Positions 1-8,406 of a stretch of 64,000 bases of DNA are shown one piece after another. This DNA is from an uncultured Lachnospiraceae bacterium (GTDB lineage: Bacteria > Bacillota > Clostridia > Lachnospirales > Lachnospiraceae): NCBI GenBank assembly GCA_949287925.1, contig CASEIR010000054.1:62001-126000 (forward strand), written 5' to 3'. The notes under the pieces are model-generated. The model was given only the letters and a program-made list of their open reading frames with translations, did not search any database and was not told the DNA's origin. Both the position numbers and the translations under genes were made by a program. How positions within the stretch are numbered: position 1 is the stretch's first letter; each line of letters starts with the position of its first letter.

Positions 1-1
1 G

Positions 2-406
2 ATTTATGAAAATCGTGTATATGAAGGACTTGAAGCCTTACTGCGGCAGATGGTGGAACGGGGAAAGAAACTGATTGTTGCCACATCCAAACCGGAAGTA
101 TTCGCCAGGGAAATTATCCGTTTTTATCATCTGGATCCTTTTTTTCAGTATGTGGCAGGCATGGAGTTTGACGGCGGAAGAGGTACGAAGGCAGAAGTGA
201 TTGAGTATGCGCTCCATGCGTGCAAAGTGGCTTCCCGGGAAGAGGTCCTGATGATTGGGGATCGCAGGTACGACGTAGAGGGAGCTCATGAGGCTGGAAT
301 CGACTGTCTGGGAGTTTTGTACGGTTTTGGAAGCAGAAGAGAGCTTCAGAAAGCGGGAGCAGATTATATTGTCGGGGCTGTGTCAGATATCCTGATGTAT
401 ACATAA
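2..406 (+). CDS. HAD-family phosphatase, phosphoglycolate phosphatase-like (5' end cut by window edge)
   Basis: This is the C-terminal part of a haloacid dehalogenase-type phosphatase; the reading frame is open from base 2, so the nucleophile motif DxDGT lies outside the window. Motif II is seen as ATSKP, the motif III lysine in GTKAEVI, and the metal-binding motif IV as GDRRYDV, followed by the usual HEAGIDCLGVLYGFG and SRREL stretch of the Gph subgroup. Family members hydrolyse phosphoglycolate or other small sugar phosphates in the cytosol. It stops 98 bases before the ilvN start, and a separate strong promoter lies between them, so it is probably not co-regulated with ilvN. The substrate cannot be told from sequence. 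Confidence 0.85.
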   Translation: MYENRVYEGLEALLRQMVERGKKLIVATSKPEVFAREIIRFYHLDPFFQYVAGMEFDGGRGTKAEVIEYALHACKVASREEVLMIGDRRYDVEGAHEAGIDCLGVLYGFGSRRELQKAGADYIVGAVSDILMYT

Positions 407-423
407 AATGTTTCCAGATGGTA

Positions 424-452
424 TTGACAAAACCGGAAGTAGTTGATATGAT
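424..452 (+). promoter_or_regulatory. Sigma-A promoter of ilvN-ilvC
   Basis: TTGACA at 424-429 and TATGAT at 447-452 are separated by 17 bases, a near-consensus vegetative promoter. It lies inside the apparent upstream extension of the ilvN frame, which argues that translation starts at 505 and not at 418. Confidence 0.8.
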
Positions 453-454
453 AA

Positions 455-478
455 AAAAACAGAACGCACTCTGTTTTT
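455..478 (+). promoter_or_regulatory. Small hairpin at the ilvN transcript start
   Basis: CAGA (460-463) and TCTG (470-473) are flanked by runs of A and T, giving a 9-bp AAAAACAGA/TCTGTTTTT stem with a 6-base loop. It begins at the expected transcription start (about 459). It could be an operator dyad, a 5' stabilising hairpin or a weak U-tract terminator; the sequence does not decide. I see no T-box. Confidence 0.4.
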
Positions 479-504
479 GGAAGATACAAGGAAAGAGGTG
501 CAAT

Positions 505-1029
505 ATGAAAAGAGTTTATTCATTAATCGTTGATAACAATCCTGGAGTATTGAGTCGGATTTCAGGACTGTTCAGCCGCCGAGGATATGGAATTGACAGT
601 ATTACGGCAGGAGTAACGGCAGATCCGAGATTCACAAGAATCACAATCGTTGCCAGTGGAGATGAACTGATTCTGTCTCAGATAGAAAAGCAGGTCAGGA
701 AACTGGAAGACGTCGTCGAAATCAAGGTGTTATACCCGTCAGAATCGGTTTATCGGGAACTGATTATGGTGAAAATCCGTGCGGATAAGACAGAACGGTC
801 TGAAATCATTTCGGTTGCGGATATTTTCCGTGCGAAGATAGTGGATGTTGAAAAAGAATCGCTGATGGTGGAGCTTACGGGAACACAGTCCAAACTGGAA
901 GCGTTTTTGAATCTTCTGGAAGGTTATGAGATACTGGAGCTGGCCCGTACCGGTATTACAGGACTGAACCGGGGGATCAAAAATGTTACGCTGATTGATC
1001 AGGAAGGAAATATTAAAAAAGCGGAGTAA
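505..1029 (+). CDS. ilvN: Acetolactate synthase small (regulatory) subunit
   Basis: Regulatory subunit of acetohydroxyacid synthase, which makes acetolactate and acetohydroxybutyrate in valine, leucine and isoleucine synthesis and carries the feedback site for branched-chain amino acids. The protein is 174 aa, the normal length for the family (also named IlvH). An N-terminal ACT domain covers about residues 4-75, with the ligand-binding turn DNNPGVLSR at 10-18, followed by the conserved C-terminal domain ending in GITGLNRG. The ATG at 505 is preceded by GAAAGAGG at 491-498; the longer frame from 418 overlaps the promoter. The gene is followed 90 bases later by ilvC; the catalytic subunit gene is not in the window. 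Confidence 0.95.
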   Translation: MKRVYSLIVDNNPGVLSRISGLFSRRGYGIDSITAGVTADPRFTRITIVASGDELILSQIEKQVRKLEDVVEIKVLYPSESVYRELIMVKIRADKTERSEIISVADIFRAKIVDVEKESLMVELTGTQSKLEAFLNLLEGYEILELARTGITGLNRGIKNVTLIDQEGNIKKAE

Positions 1030-1107
1030 GACTTATCGGTATTTAAATGGAGACAGAACAGCAGTTTCTGCCACTGTTTAACAATAAAAGTATAATCATA
1101 TATTTAG

Positions 1108-2139
<1,032 letters not shown>

Positions 2140-2170
2140 TGAGATTTCCATAAATAGAATGAGAGAATAA

Positions 2171-2213
2171 AGCGCTGCGACAAGAATTTAGATTCTGTTG
2201 CGGCGCCTTTTTT
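2171..2213 (+). terminator. Intrinsic terminator of ilvN-ilvC
   Basis: A G+C-rich stem joins GCGCTGCGACA and TGTTGCGGCGC (G-U pairs allowed) with a short A+T-rich upper part, followed by TTTTTT at 2208-2213. The 3' arm also carries a possible -35 hexamer for the next gene. Confidence 0.85.
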
Positions 2214-2226
2214 ATCATGGTAAAAT
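2198..2226 (+). promoter_or_regulatory. Probable promoter of the PRTase pair, overlapping the ilvC terminator
   Basis: TTGCGG (2198-2203) lies 17 bases upstream of TAAAAT (2221-2226), which is preceded by TG at -15/-14 (TGGTAAAAT, extended -10). The -35 sits in the 3' arm of the ilvC terminator. The -35 match is weak; the extended -10 is the main support. Confidence 0.5.
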
Positions 2227-2277
2227 GAATGTAATGAAAGCGACCGATAAAGACTTGAACGAAAGGAGAGAAAATGT

Positions 2278-2919
2278 ATGGAAGTTAGTTTTAAAGATCT
2301 TCAATCGCAGAAGCATCCGAAAGCATGTGTAAGAATCATGAAAGGTCATTTTGCGAGAAGTCATTCACATGTAAATACTTACATTGATATTGCAGCCATC
2401 AAACACAGATGCGAAAATGCAGAAGGAGCTGCAAAGGTACTTTCTGAGAACTATCTGGCTTCGACAAGTGTAGACACCATATTGTGCCTGGACGGTATGG
2501 AAGTGGCGGGAGCATATCTGGCACAGATGCTTGCGGAACCGGGAAGTATTTCTGTAAATCGGGGAAAGAATATCGCGGTTATTGAGCCGGAACAAAATCA
2601 GATGGGGCAGATGATGTTCCGCGATAATATCCGTCAGATGATCAGCGGCCAGAAAGTGCTGATACTTGCCGGGTCAATTAATACAGGAAAAACTATGCTT
2701 CAGGCAATTGACACGGTTTTATATTATGGCGGAAGCGTAACCGGGATCTGCGCTGTATTCAGCGCTGTAGCCAGTGTGGCCGGTATGAATATTTGTTCTA
2801 TTTTTACAACCAGGGATATTCCGGAATATCAGGTGTATGAAAACCACGGCTGTCAGATGTGCAGCCAGGGAATGAAGGTAGACGCTATTGTGAACAGTTA
2901 TGGATATTCGGAGATTTGA
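2278..2919 (+). CDS. Phosphoribosyltransferase-fold protein, first of a tandem pair
   Basis: A 213-aa protein resembling type I phosphoribosyltransferases of the orotate PRTase kind. The central fold is visible: VDTILCLDGMEVAGAYLA for the substrate entry region, then VLILAGSINTGKTML at the position of the PRPP loop, and alternating beta/alpha elements after it. In working PRTases the PRPP loop starts with two acidic residues (for example VDDxxxTGxT); here the two positions are Ala-Gly, while Thr-Gly-Lys-Thr is kept. A C-terminal CQMC pair could bind metal. The N-terminus (KGHFARSHSHVNTYIDI) is shared with the next gene. Start ATG follows GAAAGGAGAG. Role unknown: salvage, nucleotide sensing or regulation are all possible. 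Confidence 0.65.
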   Translation: MEVSFKDLQSQKHPKACVRIMKGHFARSHSHVNTYIDIAAIKHRCENAEGAAKVLSENYLASTSVDTILCLDGMEVAGAYLAQMLAEPGSISVNRGKNIAVIEPEQNQMGQMMFRDNIRQMISGQKVLILAGSINTGKTMLQAIDTVLYYGGSVTGICAVFSAVASVAGMNICSIFTTRDIPEYQVYENHGCQMCSQGMKVDAIVNSYGYSEI

Positions 2920-2935
2920 ATGAAAGGAGACTGTG

Positions 2936-3589
2936 ATGGAAACAAGGATTGAAGCTATGGAAAATCTCTGCTCTGCGAAAAATAAAAGCGCGAGAATTAA
3001 GATTCTGAAGGGACATTTTGCAACCAGTAACTCTCATCTGAATACATATATTGATATGTCAACCGTGAAAACCCGTCATAAAAACGCTTATGAGGCGGCG
3101 AAGGTTCTGGCGGAGGATTATCTGAATTCTACATATATTAATACCATTGTGTGCTTAGACGAGATGGAAGTGGTGGGAACATTTCTGGCGGAACAGCTGG
3201 CAGATTCGAATCAGATGTCACTTAGTACCGGAAATAATATTTCCGTTATCACACCGGAGTATAATCTGTATGGACAGATTCTGTTTCGCGATAATAAGCA
3301 GCGTATGATTAAAGATCAGCAGATCCTCATACTTGCGGCTTCGATTACTACAGGGAAAACGATCATGCGTGCGATTGAATCCGTCCTGTATTACGGCGGT
3401 ACGGTATGCGGTGTTGCTGGTATATTCAGCGCCGTAACAAAGGTGGCCGGTATGGATGTGAAAATGATATTTACGAGCAAGGACATACCGGATTACAGAG
3501 CATATGACCCGGTCGACTGCCCGATGTGTAAAGAAGGGAGAAAGGTGGAAGCTATCGTGAATAGTTTCGGATATTCTGAGCTAAAATAG
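2936..3589 (+). CDS. Phosphoribosyltransferase-fold protein, second of a tandem pair
   Basis: A 217-aa paralogue of the preceding protein, alike end to end: KGHFATSNSHLNTYIDM at the start, VLYYGG after the nucleotide loop, CPMCKEGRKVEAIVNSFGYSE at the end in two overlapping parts of that block. The PRPP-type loop reads ILILAASITTGKT, again without the acidic pair. The two genes are 16 bases apart and must be co-transcribed. ATG 2936 is chosen over GTG 2933 because AAAGGAGA (2923-2930) is then five bases away instead of two. A terminator follows. The duplication kept both copies intact, which suggests a heteromer or two related ligands; this is inference. Confidence 0.65.
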   Translation: METRIEAMENLCSAKNKSARIKILKGHFATSNSHLNTYIDMSTVKTRHKNAYEAAKVLAEDYLNSTYINTIVCLDEMEVVGTFLAEQLADSNQMSLSTGNNISVITPEYNLYGQILFRDNKQRMIKDQQILILAASITTGKTIMRAIESVLYYGGTVCGVAGIFSAVTKVAGMDVKMIFTSKDIPDYRAYDPVDCPMCKEGRKVEAIVNSFGYSELK

Positions 3590-3593
3590 ATAA

Positions 3594-3630
3594 GAAAAAA
3601 ACAGCCACTGACGGTATGGCTGTTTTTTTA
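3594..3630. terminator. Bidirectional terminator between the PRTase pair and rpsT
   Basis: ACAGCCA (3601-3607) pairs with TGGCTGT (3617-3623); A-run on the left and T-run on the right make it work for both the plus-strand PRTase genes and minus-strand rpsT, whose stop codon is at 3656. Confidence 0.85.
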
Positions 3631-3655
3631 TGCATATGATTATGACCGTATATAA

Positions 3656-3919
3656 TTAAGCAATTCCGTTTACAGCTTTTGTTAAACGGGAAATCTTTCT
3701 GGAACAGGTGTTTTTGTGATAAACTCCCTTGCTTCCTGCCTTATTGATCTCAACGATTGCTACCTTTAATGCTGCAGCTGCTGCTTCAGCATCTTTGTTA
3801 GCGATAGCTGTTTCAACTTTTTTTACGCAGGTTTTCACTTTGGATTTGATTGCTTTGTTTCTAGCAGCCTTTGTTTCGTTAACTAAGATTCTTTTCTTTG
3901 CAGATTTAATATTAGCCAA
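3656..3919 (-). CDS. rpsT: 30S ribosomal protein S20
   Basis: Primary 16S rRNA-binding protein of the small subunit body. The 87-aa basic, alanine/lysine-rich helical protein begins MANIKSAKKRI, the family hallmark, and contains KGVYHKNTCSRKISRLT near the end. The start is TTG at 3919-3917: GGAGG stands eight bases upstream and the product then begins with the standard Met-Ala-Asn. A frame extension to a TTG at 3934 would translate through the ribosome binding site and is rejected. It is transcribed alone from its own promoter, divergently from gpr, with a structured leader of about 85 bases and a shared terminator at its end. Confidence 0.97.
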   Translation of the reverse strand: MANIKSAKKRILVNETKAARNKAIKSKVKTCVKKVETAIANKDAEAAAAALKVAIVEINKAGSKGVYHKNTCSRKISRLTKAVNGIA

Positions 3920-3966
3920 TTTGTCCACCTCCAATAACGTGTATTTCGATTTTGATCGATTAGAAG

Positions 3967-3999
3967 TTCGTTAGAGCCGGACACGGACGATCTAACGAA
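3967..3999 (-). promoter_or_regulatory. Leader hairpin of rpsT mRNA
   Basis: TTCGTTAGA (3967-3975) and TCTAACGAA (3991-3999) form a perfect 9-bp inverted repeat; inside it CCG/CGG gives a second small stem. It lies in the 5' untranslated region of rpsT, between promoter and ribosome binding site. S20 synthesis is feedback-controlled in some bacteria, so an autoregulatory role is possible but unproven. Confidence 0.5.
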
Positions 4000-4011
4000 A
4001 CATACTAGTTT

Positions 4012-4040
4012 ATTTTAGGACAGGAAAAGAGTTATGTCAA
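4012..4040 (-). promoter_or_regulatory. Sigma-A promoter of rpsT
   Basis: On the minus strand TTGACA (4040-4035) and TAAAAT (4017-4012) are 17 bases apart. The expected start is near 4005, giving a leader of about 85 bases. Confidence 0.8.
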
Positions 4041-4104
4041 TACATATTTCAGGAATAATTGCAAAAACTAGAGAATAAATGAACCGGAAGAAAGGATAAA
4101 TGGA

Positions 4105-5073
4105 ATGATTGAAAAGTATAGTATCCGAACAGACCTTGCTCTGGAACAAAAAGAAAGATTTGAAGCTGATCATGTGGAGGTCCAGGGCGTAGTACTGGAA
4201 GAGGATTATGACAAAGAGCGGGAGATCAAAATTACTACAGTAAGGATAGAAACGGAGAACGGCGCAAGGATTATGCGTAAGCCGGTCGGAACCTATATTA
4301 CGATTGAAGCTCCAGATATGGCGGTACCGGATAATGACTACCATAAAGAGGTTGCACAGGTGGCAGAAAAATATCTGAAGCAGATTTTCCCTTTTGGAGA
4401 AAAAGAATGTTCGGTTCTTGTGGCGGGGCTTGGGAACCGGAAAGTTACGCCGGATGCACTGGGACCGTACGTCGTTGATAATCTGAAAATAACCAGACAT
4501 GTTATAAAAGAGTATGGGAAATATGCGATGGGAGAAGAAAATATAAATGCGGTCAGCGCAGTTGCACCGGGAGTGATGGGGCAGACAGGGATGGAAACCC
4601 TGGAGATACTGCAGGGAATCGTAAGGGAAACAAAACCGGATGTTCTGGTGGTGATCGATGCGCTTGCTGCAAGGAACTCTAAACGGCTGAACCGTACAAT
4701 TCAGATCAGTGATACCGGAATCTATCCGGGATCCGGAGTAGGAAATCACCGGAATGCGATTACAGAAGAAACGATGGGAATCCCTGTGATTGCAATTGGT
4801 GTGCCTACGGTAGTGGATGCGGCTACTATTGTGAATGATACGATGGAAAATCTAATTGCGGCTCTGGAAAGTTCCGATACGCTCCGGGGAGTCGGTGTGG
4901 TGATGCAAGGATACAATGCGGCCGAGAAATACGAACTGGTAAAAGAACTGATTTCTCCCCATCTAAACGGGTTGTTCGTGACACCTAAAGATATCGATGA
5001 TACGTTGAAACGGATCAGTTATACTGTGTCAGAGGCGTTAAACCATCTCTTTTTTCAAAGGACATGTTCATAA
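4105..5073 (+). CDS. gpr: Spore germination protease GPR
   Basis: Aspartic-type protease that degrades the small acid-soluble DNA-binding proteins when the spore germinates. It is made in the forespore as a zymogen and self-cleaves near the N-terminus. The 322-aa frame shows SIRTDLALE at residues 6-14, the conserved sequence just after the known cleavage point, and later ALGPYVVDNL, APGVMGQTGMET and IGVPTVVDAATI blocks. The pro-segment here would be only about five residues (MIEKY), shorter than the roughly 15 in Bacillus. AAAGGA stands eight bases before the ATG. spoIIP follows, the same neighbour as in Bacillus. No clear sigma-G site was identified upstream. Confidence 0.95.
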   Translation: MIEKYSIRTDLALEQKERFEADHVEVQGVVLEEDYDKEREIKITTVRIETENGARIMRKPVGTYITIEAPDMAVPDNDYHKEVAQVAEKYLKQIFPFGEKECSVLVAGLGNRKVTPDALGPYVVDNLKITRHVIKEYGKYAMGEENINAVSAVAPGVMGQTGMETLEILQGIVRETKPDVLVVIDALAARNSKRLNRTIQISDTGIYPGSGVGNHRNAITEETMGIPVIAIGVPTVVDAATIVNDTMENLIAALESSDTLRGVGVVMQGYNAAEKYELVKELISPHLNGLFVTPKDIDDTLKRISYTVSEALNHLFFQRTCS

Positions 5074-5096
5074 TCGTATCTTGCATTTCATATAGT
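5067..5096 (+). promoter_or_regulatory. Candidate sigma-E promoter of spoIIP
   Basis: TTCATAA (5067-5073) and CATATAGT (5089-5096) are 15 bases apart and resemble the sigma-E pair (KMATATT / CATACANT). spoIIP is a sigma-E gene in Bacillus. The start would be near 5103, inside or just after the gpr stop region, so the TTG at 5098 could not be the start codon. Confidence 0.45.
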
Positions 5097-5133
5097 ATTG
5101 AGAAATGAAAACTATGGATTGCGGAGTGGTGAA

Positions 5134-6312
5134 GTGAGTCGGAAACATCAGAAATGGTGGCGGATAGGATGTCTGATCTGTGCGACGGGGATCTTGTATC
5201 TATCGTGGAATCAGATTTCCAAGCGGTCATATACGATGTGTGAGGAAATACACAGAGCTTTATTTCGGTCGGCATCCGAGCTTTTTCTGGCGAATCTGAC
5301 TTATACGGAACATTCAAAGGAAAAGGCATGCGGGAATTGGAGCTCTGTGTGTGCCCGGTATCTGTTTCCGCTGGGATACTATATGGAAGGAAAATGGCGG
5401 ACTGATATAGAAGTGGAGGACATGGAGACTTATGAAAGAATTCTTGCCAGTCAGGCAAACGATGAAAATGCAGTAGATGAAAACGGCAGGCTGGTAGAGG
5501 GAGAAGCGGCAGAGCAGGTCTCGCAGCCTACAACTTCATCACTGGATCTTTCGTTGGAAAATCTGTCAAATTATGAATATCTGCTGGGGAATTTTTATAC
5601 GGTGGATAGCAGTACGATGGCAGATCCGGAACTTTTAAACGCACAGAAATTATTGGATAAAAACATGAAGATCGATGAGTCTGCAAAAGGTCCTAAGATA
5701 CTGATATACCATACGCATTCGCAGGAGGCATTCGCGGACTCGGTTCCGGGAGATACGAATACTACGATTATGGGAATCGGCGCCTACCTTGCGGAGATAT
5801 TAAAAAGCAGGTACGGGATTGAAACCCTTCATCATCAAGGTGTATATGATCTGATTAATGGGAAGCTGGACCGAAGCAAGGCTTATCAACTGGCTGAACC
5901 GGAAATTGAGTCAATTTTGCAGCAAAATCCAAGTATAGAGGTTGTGATTGACCTGCACCGGGACGGAGTGGGGGAAAGCACACATCTGGTGACAGAGATT
6001 AATGGGAAAGCGACTGCCCAGATCATGTTTTTTAATGGATTAAGCCGGAGCAGGGCCAACGGTGAGATCGCATACCTGGAAAATCCTTACATCGAAGACA
6101 ATCTGGCATTTTCGCTTCAGATGCAGCTGGCGGCCGTAAACAGATATCCGGGTTTCACCAGACATATTTATCTGAAAGCTTACCGATATAATATGCATGT
6201 AGCGCCAAGGACACTTCTGGTGGAGGCTGGCGCCCAGACAAATACAGTGGAAGAAATGAGAAATGCGATGGAAATTCTGGCAGATACACTAGATTATGTG
6301 CTTACAGAATAA
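5134..6312 (+). CDS. spoIIP: Stage II sporulation protein P (peptidoglycan amidase/endopeptidase)
   Basis: Cell-wall hydrolase of the DMP engulfment complex (with SpoIID and SpoIIM) that lets the mother-cell membrane move around the forespore. A 392-aa protein with one N-terminal membrane anchor (about residues 10-27, IGCLICATGILYLSW), an acidic Ser/Glu-rich linker, and the C-terminal SpoIIP domain: PKILIYHTHSQEAF with catalytic-type His, VVIDLHRDGV, and LLVEAGAQTNTVEEM. Start chosen as GTG 5134 with GGAG seven bases upstream; the longer frame from TTG 5098 crosses the candidate promoter. It lies directly downstream of gpr. Confidence 0.95.
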   Translation: MSRKHQKWWRIGCLICATGILYLSWNQISKRSYTMCEEIHRALFRSASELFLANLTYTEHSKEKACGNWSSVCARYLFPLGYYMEGKWRTDIEVEDMETYERILASQANDENAVDENGRLVEGEAAEQVSQPTTSSLDLSLENLSNYEYLLGNFYTVDSSTMADPELLNAQKLLDKNMKIDESAKGPKILIYHTHSQEAFADSVPGDTNTTIMGIGAYLAEILKSRYGIETLHHQGVYDLINGKLDRSKAYQLAEPEIESILQQNPSIEVVIDLHRDGVGESTHLVTEINGKATAQIMFFNGLSRSRANGEIAYLENPYIEDNLAFSLQMQLAAVNRYPGFTRHIYLKAYRYNMHVAPRTLLVEAGAQTNTVEEMRNAMEILADTLDYVLTE

Positions 6313-6319
6313 AAGATAT

Positions 6320-6348
6320 TTGATTCATACAATATTTTGTGCTAATAT
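6320..6348 (+). promoter_or_regulatory. Promoter of parE-parC
   Basis: TTGATT (6320-6325), 17-base spacer, TAATAT (6343-6348) with TG one base upstream (extended -10). Confidence 0.6.
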
Positions 6349-6407
6349 AAGAACAATATGGAAAAGTATGCCTGTACAGGGCGTGAATGTAGAAAGGATA
6401 TGGGGGA

Positions 6408-8330
6408 ATGGCAAAGAAGAGTACATATGATGCAGATAGCATTGCCATATTAGAAGGTCTTGAGGCGGTGAGAAAACGTCCGGGCATGTATATCGGGAGC
6501 GTGTCAACGAAAGGATTGAATCACCTGATCTATGAGATGGTAGACAATGCTGTAGATGAGCATCTGGCAGGTTTTTGCAGCGAGATCCAGGTGGTATTAG
6601 AGAAAAACGGATCGGCAACGGTTGCAGATAATGGAAGAGGAGTGCCGGTGGGGCTTCATTCCACTGGCATTTCAGCTGCCCGGGTAGTCTACACAACGTT
6701 GCATGCGGGCGGCAAATTTGATGATTCGGCATACAAAACCAGCGGAGGTCTTCATGGTGTCGGTTCCTCCGTTGTAAATGCGCTGTCCACATATATGGAT
6801 GTCAAGATCAGCCGGGAAGGCTATATCCACCACGACCGGTATGAGAGAGGGAAGCCGGTAATCGAGCTTGAGAATGGCCTGCTGCCGGTGATCGGCAAGA
6901 CGAAGAAGACTGGTACCAGAGTGAATTTTCTGCCGGATGATACGATATTTGAAAAAACAAAATTCCGTGCGGAAGAGATAAAAAGCAGAATGCATGAAAC
7001 GGCGTATCTGAATCCGGAACTGACGATTATTTTTGAAGATTTAAGAGGAGTGGAGCCAGAACGCATCATCTACCATGAACCGGACGGGATTCTTGGTTTT
7101 ATAAGAGAATTGAACAGCAAAAAGGAACCGGTTCATGATCCGGTATATTTTAAAGGAGAAGCAGAAGGAATCGAAGTAGAGGCGGCATTTCAGTATGTAA
7201 ATGAGTTTCACGAAAATGTTCTTGGGTTCTGCAATAATATCTATAATGCAGAAGGAGGCACTCATCTGACTGGTTTTAAGACAACCTTTACGACTGTCAT
7301 TAACCAGTATGCAAGGGAGCTGGGCATCTTAAAGGAAAAGGATTCTAACTTTACAGGAGCTGACATCCGAAATGGCATGACGGCAATTGTGTCAATCAAG
7401 CATCCGGATCCCAGATTCGAAGGACAGACGAAGACAAAGCTGGACAACCCGGATGCGGCAAAAGCGACAGGAAAGGTAACGAATGATGAGATCATACGTT
7501 ATTTTGACCGGAATATAGAAAATCTGAAAAAAGTGATCGGATGCGCAGAGAAAGCTGCTAAAATACGAAAAACAGAAGAGCGGGCGAAGACCAATCTTTT
7601 GACGAAACAGAAGTACTCTTTTGACAGTAACGGCAAGCTTGCCAACTGCGAGAGCCGGGACGCGTCGAAATGTGAGATTTTCATTGTCGAAGGAGATTCG
7701 GCAGGTGGGTCTGCTAAAACTGCAAGAGACCGGATGTATCAGGCAATCCTTCCGATTCGTGGAAAGATCCTGAATGTAGAGAAGGCAAGTATTGATAAAA
7801 TTCTGGCGAATGCAGAGATAAAAACTATGATTAATGCATTTGGCTGTGGTTTTTCAGAAGGATACGGGAATGATTTTGATATCAGTAAGCTAAGGTATGA
7901 CAAGATCATTATTATGGCGGATGCAGATGTAGACGGGGCTCATATTTCAACGCTGCTTCTGACGTTGTTCTATCGTTTTATGCCGGAACTGATTTATGAA
8001 GGCCATGTTTATATAGCGATGCCTCCTCTTTATAAAGCGATGCCCAAAAAAGGTGAAGAAGAATACCTTTACGATGACAAAGCGCTGGAACGATACCGGA
8101 AAACCCATGACGGACCATTTACTCTGCAGCGTTACAAAGGGCTGGGAGAGATGGATGCGGAACAGCTCTGGGAAACCACGTTAAATCCAGAAACCAGGAT
8201 ATTAAAACTGGTTGAGATAGAAGACGCCAGAATGGCCTCCAGCGTAACCGAGATGCTGATGGGGACAGAAGTGCCCCCGCGCCGTACATTCATATACGAA
8301 AACGCAACAGAAGCAGAACTAGATATATAA
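6408..8330 (+). CDS. parE: DNA topoisomerase IV subunit B (GyrB/ParE family)
   Basis: ATPase subunit of a type IIA topoisomerase, which passes one duplex through another; with ParC it unlinks daughter chromosomes. The 640-aa protein has the GHKL ATP site (MVDNAVDEHLAG, DNGRGVPVG, GGLHGVGSSVVNAL), the transducer lysine loop FEGQTKTKL, and the TOPRIM metal site (FIVEGDSAGGSAK and DADVDGAHI), then the C-terminal KGLGEMDAEQLWETT. It is followed 76 bases later by the A subunit. Gyrase genes in clostridia usually lie near dnaA-recF; the absence of that context and the features of the partner favour topoisomerase IV. ATG follows a GGGGGA ribosome binding site. Confidence 0.85.
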   Translation: MAKKSTYDADSIAILEGLEAVRKRPGMYIGSVSTKGLNHLIYEMVDNAVDEHLAGFCSEIQVVLEKNGSATVADNGRGVPVGLHSTGISAARVVYTTLHAGGKFDDSAYKTSGGLHGVGSSVVNALSTYMDVKISREGYIHHDRYERGKPVIELENGLLPVIGKTKKTGTRVNFLPDDTIFEKTKFRAEEIKSRMHETAYLNPELTIIFEDLRGVEPERIIYHEPDGILGFIRELNSKKEPVHDPVYFKGEAEGIEVEAAFQYVNEFHENVLGFCNNIYNAEGGTHLTGFKTTFTTVINQYARELGILKEKDSNFTGADIRNGMTAIVSIKHPDPRFEGQTKTKLDNPDAAKATGKVTNDEIIRYFDRNIENLKKVIGCAEKAAKIRKTEERAKTNLLTKQKYSFDSNGKLANCESRDASKCEIFIVEGDSAGGSAKTARDRMYQAILPIRGKILNVEKASIDKILANAEIKTMINAFGCGFSEGYGNDFDISKLRYDKIIIMADADVDGAHISTLLLTLFYRFMPELIYEGHVYIAMPPLYKAMPKKGEEEYLYDDKALERYRKTHDGPFTLQRYKGLGEMDAEQLWETTLNPETRILKLVEIEDARMASSVTEMLMGTEVPPRRTFIYENATEAELDI

Positions 8331-8353
8331 ATAGGGACACCCCGTTTGATAAA

Positions 8354-8390
8354 TGGGGACGTATACTTTTTACAAAACGCTACGTCCCCA
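8354..8390. repeat. REP-like palindrome between parE and parC
   Basis: TGGGGACGTA (8354-8363) and TACGTCCCCA (8381-8390) are a perfect 10-bp inverted repeat with a 17-base T- and A-rich loop; a partial copy of the arm (GGGACACCCC) lies just upstream at 8334-8343. Similar GGGGACG...CGTCCCC palindromes are scattered in many Firmicutes, sometimes near REP-associated transposases. It lies between stop of parE and ribosome binding site of parC, so it would fold in the shared mRNA. No transposase is nearby. Confidence 0.6.
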
Positions 8391-8406
8391 AATGAAGGAG
8401 ATTGAT

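Noticed and set aside
8353..8406. Upstream ATG for parC that would add 18 residues
   Set aside because: The added part is the palindrome itself and has no ribosome binding site; ATG 8407 follows GAAGGAG and begins the conserved topoisomerase sequence.
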